From NCBI GenBank assembly GCA_020226215.1, contig CM035234.1, forward strand, positions 16,644,713-16,708,712: a DNA stretch of 64,000 bases, read 5' to 3'. Below the pieces are notes generated by a model. The model was not told where the DNA came from and made no database searches. It saw only the letters and a program-made list of their open reading frames with translations. The first letter of the stretch is position 1, and every line of letters begins with the position of its first letter. A program made the position numbers and the translations under genes. The DNA comes from Sindora glabra (lineage: Eukaryota; Streptophyta; Magnoliopsida; Fabales; Fabaceae). Positions 59,938 through 64,000 of the stretch are shown here, one piece after another.

Positions 59938-61095
59938 TGGCATTTAGTTTGTAAAATTTTACATTTCCAGGAAAATGTACATTCTTAAGAATGTGATTCT
60001 TGAAAATTTAATTAATAAGAATGTAATATTTCTATATTTAGTTCACTATAAATTTTCTTAAAAATAATTTATTAGGTTCCTAAATATTTTATATTACTAT
60101 ATTTTGTTTATATTTGATATTCTTCGAAATCTTGAAATTATTTTAAAAATACCCTTATCAATTTTTTTATTATAAAATATAATATAGTAAATCATATTTT
60201 TATTTAAAACTACATAAATAATAAAAAATTTTAACACCTAATAAATTAAATTTTAATATTTAATACATAAAAATTCATTAAAATATATATAAAAATATTT
60301 TAAAGTTCATTATATTTTAATATTTAATGTATTATATTTTTATATATTATACTTTATTATATTTTAATGTTTTATACTTTATTGTTATAATTATTAGTAT
60401 TATTATTAGATCAATTTTCAAAATAAAGTGAGTGTACTTTATTTAAGCTATTATCATAATATTAAATATACTTAATATTTCTATTTTTATAAAATTATAA
60501 ATTTTTATGGCTAAATTATTTTTATAATTATATTTTATATGGCATTAAATTTTATATTATAATTTCTTCTCTAATATAAAAATATTATTATTTCATATTT
60601 TTATGTATAAATATGCCTTTTTTAAAGAAACTCCAACTCCAAGCCTATTGTATTATTTTTTCATGAAAAAATTATACATATATATAATTATATTAAAATA
60701 ATCTTCCAAACATTAGAAATAACACAGAAAAGAAATTATAGTTAAAAAATTAATATTATTGTATTTCTTAATAATAAAAATATTTTAAAAATAAAGTTAT
60801 AATTATTTTCCAATTTAAATTAAAAATTATTTGCTAAAGTGATACATAAGAAAAATAATTAAATATGAGGATAATTTTGTCCTTTTAATTTAACATTAGC
60901 ATTTCCATCCTATGAGAATTTAAGATTCCCACCTCCCCCTATGAGAATATTTTGAAGGAAAGTTATGTCAAAAATATTCTCGGAAATGTGATATTTCTAA
61001 ACATTTTTTTTCAAATCTTGAACTAAAAATGAGAATGTAATATTCTGATAAAACATTCTTGAAAATTTTAAAAATATTATGTGAACCAAATACCA
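59938..61095. mobile_element. AT-rich DNA element, copy 2 (related to 4389-6461)
   Basis: The ends are inverted copies: TGGCATTTAGTTTGTAAA at the left, and the right end read backwards is TGGTATTTGGTTCACATA. Subterminal ACATTCTTAAGAAT-type words occur near both ends. Both ends match the element inside pseudogene A. There is no transposase frame. A target duplication could not be settled, so the superfamily is open. Confidence 0.65.
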
Positions 61096-61099
61096 AATT

Positions 61100-62300
61100 T
61101 ATCCATAATTCTTTCTTTTGATCTAGAGAAATTTATTGTAGGTGCTCCTTTTAGCTTGCTTGGAAAGAATCATAAACTTATGTAGGGTTTATCTAAATTT
61201 GGTTTATACATAATGAAAAGCGTTTATAAATATTTAAAGAGAAATCAATATACTTCTAGTAAGGATTTTAAATGGATAGGAAAAATTTACATTTTTTCTA
61301 AAATTCAAAATTTCATTTGGATCACTATTTTAAGTAAAAATTTCACTAAGGAACTTATTAACAAAGGATATAATGTTCCTCCTTTTTGTATCTCTTGTAA
61401 ATTCGGATTAGATTCCATTATTCATTTTCTTCAAGAATGTCTTATTGTTATCGGTTTATGGGATTGTTTGGGGGTATCTATTTCTTTTTGTTAACTTTTT
61501 CAGTCTGATTTTCAAATATGGTTAAAAGGTAATTTAACTTTTAACGAATTAAATTTCAATATCAAATTCTCATGGGTTGCTATATTTGCTTTTGGAGTCT
61601 AGAACTCATGACTTAATAGGAATAAAAATCTTTTTCAACCTAACCTAGGAAATGCTAATTTGAGCCAAATTATTCTAACAAAAGTTGTCTAGCGTTGAGT
61701 CATTATGAGACCAGCTAAATTACCTTTTTCACAGTTGGGGATTGAAGTTAGGTGGGAACTTCCACCTGTTAGTTGATATAAATTGAATACTAATGGAGTT
61801 GCAAAAGAAAATCTTAACGTGTATGGTTACTTGGTTGTTATTAGTGATAGTTGTGGTAATTAGATGGTTAGATGTTATAAAGAGCTAGTTATTTGTTCAA
61901 ATTATGTTGTTGAATTATTTAAATTAAGAGATGGTTTGATTTTGGCTCATAATAGAGGGCTTCTCCCAATTATTATTAAGTTTGATGCTCTAGCTGTGAT
62001 TCAAGTTGTGTCTAATAATAATCTTTCTCTTTCTATTGATGTGTGCAATTTGATTAAAGATTGTAAACAATTGTTGGCTTGTTTAGGGACTTTTTTTTAT
62101 TAGACATACTCACTAGGAAGCTAATAGTGTAGCAATTTGTCTAACTAAATAGGCTATTAGCTTCTATAATCTTTTTTTTTTTTTTTGATTACCTTCATAA
62201 AGGGGTTTTTCTATACTTGTTTCAAGAGTTTACAAGTAAAAAGCCCCCCAAGATTTGTAAATATTGTTTAAGTAATATATTCCTCCCTTATAAAAAAAAT
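61100..62300 (+). mobile_element. 5'-truncated LINE: zinc-binding and RNase H tail only
   Basis: The frame 61213-61494 gives YIFSKIQNFIWITILSKN, then PPFCISCKFGLDSIIHFLQEC, which is the reverse-transcriptase zinc-binding domain of plant LINEs. RNase H follows: YKLNTNGVAKENLNVYG (about 61780) and ELFKLRDGLILAHNRGLLP with KFDALAVIQVV (61860-62050). Stops occur in between. The tail ends with TTTGTAAATATTGTTTAAG. 5' truncation is the usual result of incomplete LINE reverse transcription. It begins right next to the right end of the DNA element at 61095. Confidence 0.8.
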
Positions 62301-62636
62301 TATTTCAATTTTAATTAGTTATATCTTTATTTTAAATTATAAATATATATGTAATATCATAAAATATAATTAATTAAATTTTAAGTAATTATATTTTTGG
62401 TTAAACATTTTGATTGTGTTAAAATAATTTAATTTTTAATAAATATGAATTAATTTAATTTATATATCTATTTATATTAATATACTCTTTTATGTTATTT
62501 TATTTTTTAATTAGTTCAATGGCTAATTTATAAAATATTTCTTATATGATCAATTATTAATTTATAATTAACTAATTATCTATTTTATTTGTATAAAACA
62601 AAATCCTATTCCAACGCCACGATTATTTTGAAATTA

Positions 62637-62781
62637 GATTGTGGTGCACCAGGTGCGCCGATGCACCAGTCCATCTAAAGGCCTAGAACTTTTAGGCTGC
62701 GCAGTATTGCGCAAACTGAATGAGATCTAACGATTTTAAGCAGTGGTGTACTAGTGCACCTAGTGCACCACAGTCTCTACC
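62637..62781. mobile_element. 145-bp MITE with 9-bp target duplication
   Basis: Inverted ends TGTGGTGCACCAGGTGC (from 62640) and GCACCTAGTGCACCACA (to 62772) differ at one base. The perfect 9-mer TTGAAATTA flanks it at 62628-62636 and 62782-62790. A 9-bp duplication suggests a Mutator-type transposase. The interior is rich in GC compared with its flanks and has no ORF. Confidence 0.75.
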
Positions 62782-62790
62782 TTGAAATTA

Positions 62791-64000
62791 ATGTACCATG
62801 AAAAGATCGTGCATACAACGCCACGCATGATCTTCGTTCGGATGGAAAATGACGATTTCTATACGTGGAAGTCTAGGAGGCAAAATGGTTGGATATTTAT
62901 AAATTTATCCAACTTTGAATTTGTCTACAACTATCCATAATATTTAATGAATCAAGTGAATATATTGAATATTTATCATTATTAAAAGGATAATTCTATA
63001 ATACCTAGATTAAAAATTTAGGTATTGATACCCCAACTGACAATAACTATAAATATTTACAACTTGTATTATTTTGTAGGATCCACACTATTTATTACCT
63101 AAATAAGACAGTAAAATAAATTTTTCTTTACCTCACTTACTTTTTATATTTATTAATCACACATATTAATAAATTAGATATAATATTTTTTTTAATTTTC
63201 ACCAAACAGATTACACAATTTTTTTCTTAATTTACATTCTACAAAACATTCATTAACTTATGATATAAAATACCATAAAAATATGATTATTTAGTAATAT
63301 TAATATTAGAATTTTATATATTCTATTGTTAATGAAAGAATTTATATGAAAGGTCCCATATTATTAAAAAAATAAATGTGATCATAAATTGTTATTTTTA
63401 ATAAAAATAATTTACTAATTTTTAATAATGTAAAATGTATGATAAATAATAGTGTAAATTATTTTATTTAAAAAATCAATAAATCAATTTAAAATTTGAA
63501 AATTAAAAGTCAATTTACGCAATACATTTTTTCATTTTAACATTTTAAAATAATATAATAAAATTTTTTAATATCACTTAGTGTATTATTAAAAATTGCT
63601 ACAACTTTTCTATATTTAACAAAATTTTTGGTTATTTTTATTTTTTTAATGACTTAACTTCTTGTTCATTAATAATATTAAAATTATATTATATGATTAG
63701 TGTAAAATTTTATAAAAATAAAATTAAAAATAATTAAAATATAGGAGAATAAGTGAAAATGAGAGTACTGATTTATTATATCTAATATAATATCTGAAAC
63801 TCAATTTATAGATATTGATAATATAAAATTTTATAAAATAAATTGAGATTAAATTTTACATAAAATAATTATTAAAAAGTATTCTTATCTTAATATATGA
63901 CTTTATATAAAATCTATTTAATTAAATTTATTTTTTCTAAAATTTATATTTGATTAAAATTTTTATATTTACATTTTTAAATAATTGTGATATTTATTAA
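62791..64000. other. AT-rich intergenic DNA, no gene seen
   Basis: There is no convincing ORF, RNA gene or organised repeat up to the window end. Confidence 0.55.

Overview
This window is AT-rich plant nuclear DNA, most likely from a dicot. The evidence is intron-rich genes with GT-AG splice sites, L1-type LINEs with RNase H tails, a PIF/Harbinger element with its usual ORF1 plus HARBI1-like nuclease pair, and several MITEs. No species can be named from the sequence. About 11 kb is intact gene territory. The rest is transposon remains, satellite-like repeats and featureless AT-rich DNA.

The central content is a minus-strand family of classical short-chain dehydrogenase/reductases (SDRs) of the salutaridine reductase / neomenthol dehydrogenase / carbonyl reductase type. 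Reading along the minus strand there are three open five-exon gene models: 55557-51727 (297 aa), 50398-47052 (298 aa) and 15819-12800 (288 aa). A decayed fourth copy lies at 7778-2931. All share one layout: a 20-nt first coding exon (18 nt in the decayed copy) ending in phase 2, a 247-nt Rossmann exon (missing in the decayed copy), a short NNAA/NNAG exon, an Asn/Ser exon of about 180 nt and a terminal YxxxK exon of about 380 nt. They therefore arose by tandem duplication that included introns. The 298-aa member has Asn where the catalytic Tyr of YxxxK should be.

Layout by region. 1-693 is the 3' end of an unrecognised plus-strand gene. 1-2.9 kb then holds microsatellites, a promoter-like patch and a CG-rich island. 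2.9-7.8 kb is SDR pseudogene A, with a 2-kb DNA element in one intron. 8.1-12.7 kb holds microsatellites, a Tourist-like MITE, a hAT-like MITE with 8-bp target duplication, and unexplained AT-rich DNA. 12.8-16.0 kb is SDR gene B with a G-box upstream. 16.1-23.9 kb is a decayed PIF/Harbinger element containing a 1.9-kb array of palindromic repeats. 24.2-30.3 kb is a plus-strand LINE, and 30.7-37.1 kb is a minus-strand LINE placed tail-to-tail with it. 37-44 kb has no gene. 44.1-46.8 kb is a compositionally distinct block, possibly organelle-derived. 47.0-55.6 kb holds SDR genes C and D. 55.6-64 kb has degenerate tandem repeats, a second copy of the 2-kb DNA element, a truncated LINE and a MITE with 9-bp target duplication.

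The SDRs probably act as cytosolic NADPH-dependent carbonyl reductases in specialised metabolism. This comes from family resemblance; the substrate cannot be read from the sequence. The roughly 31-kb block between C and B is almost entirely transposon or non-coding DNA, as though insertions had pushed apart a once compact cluster.
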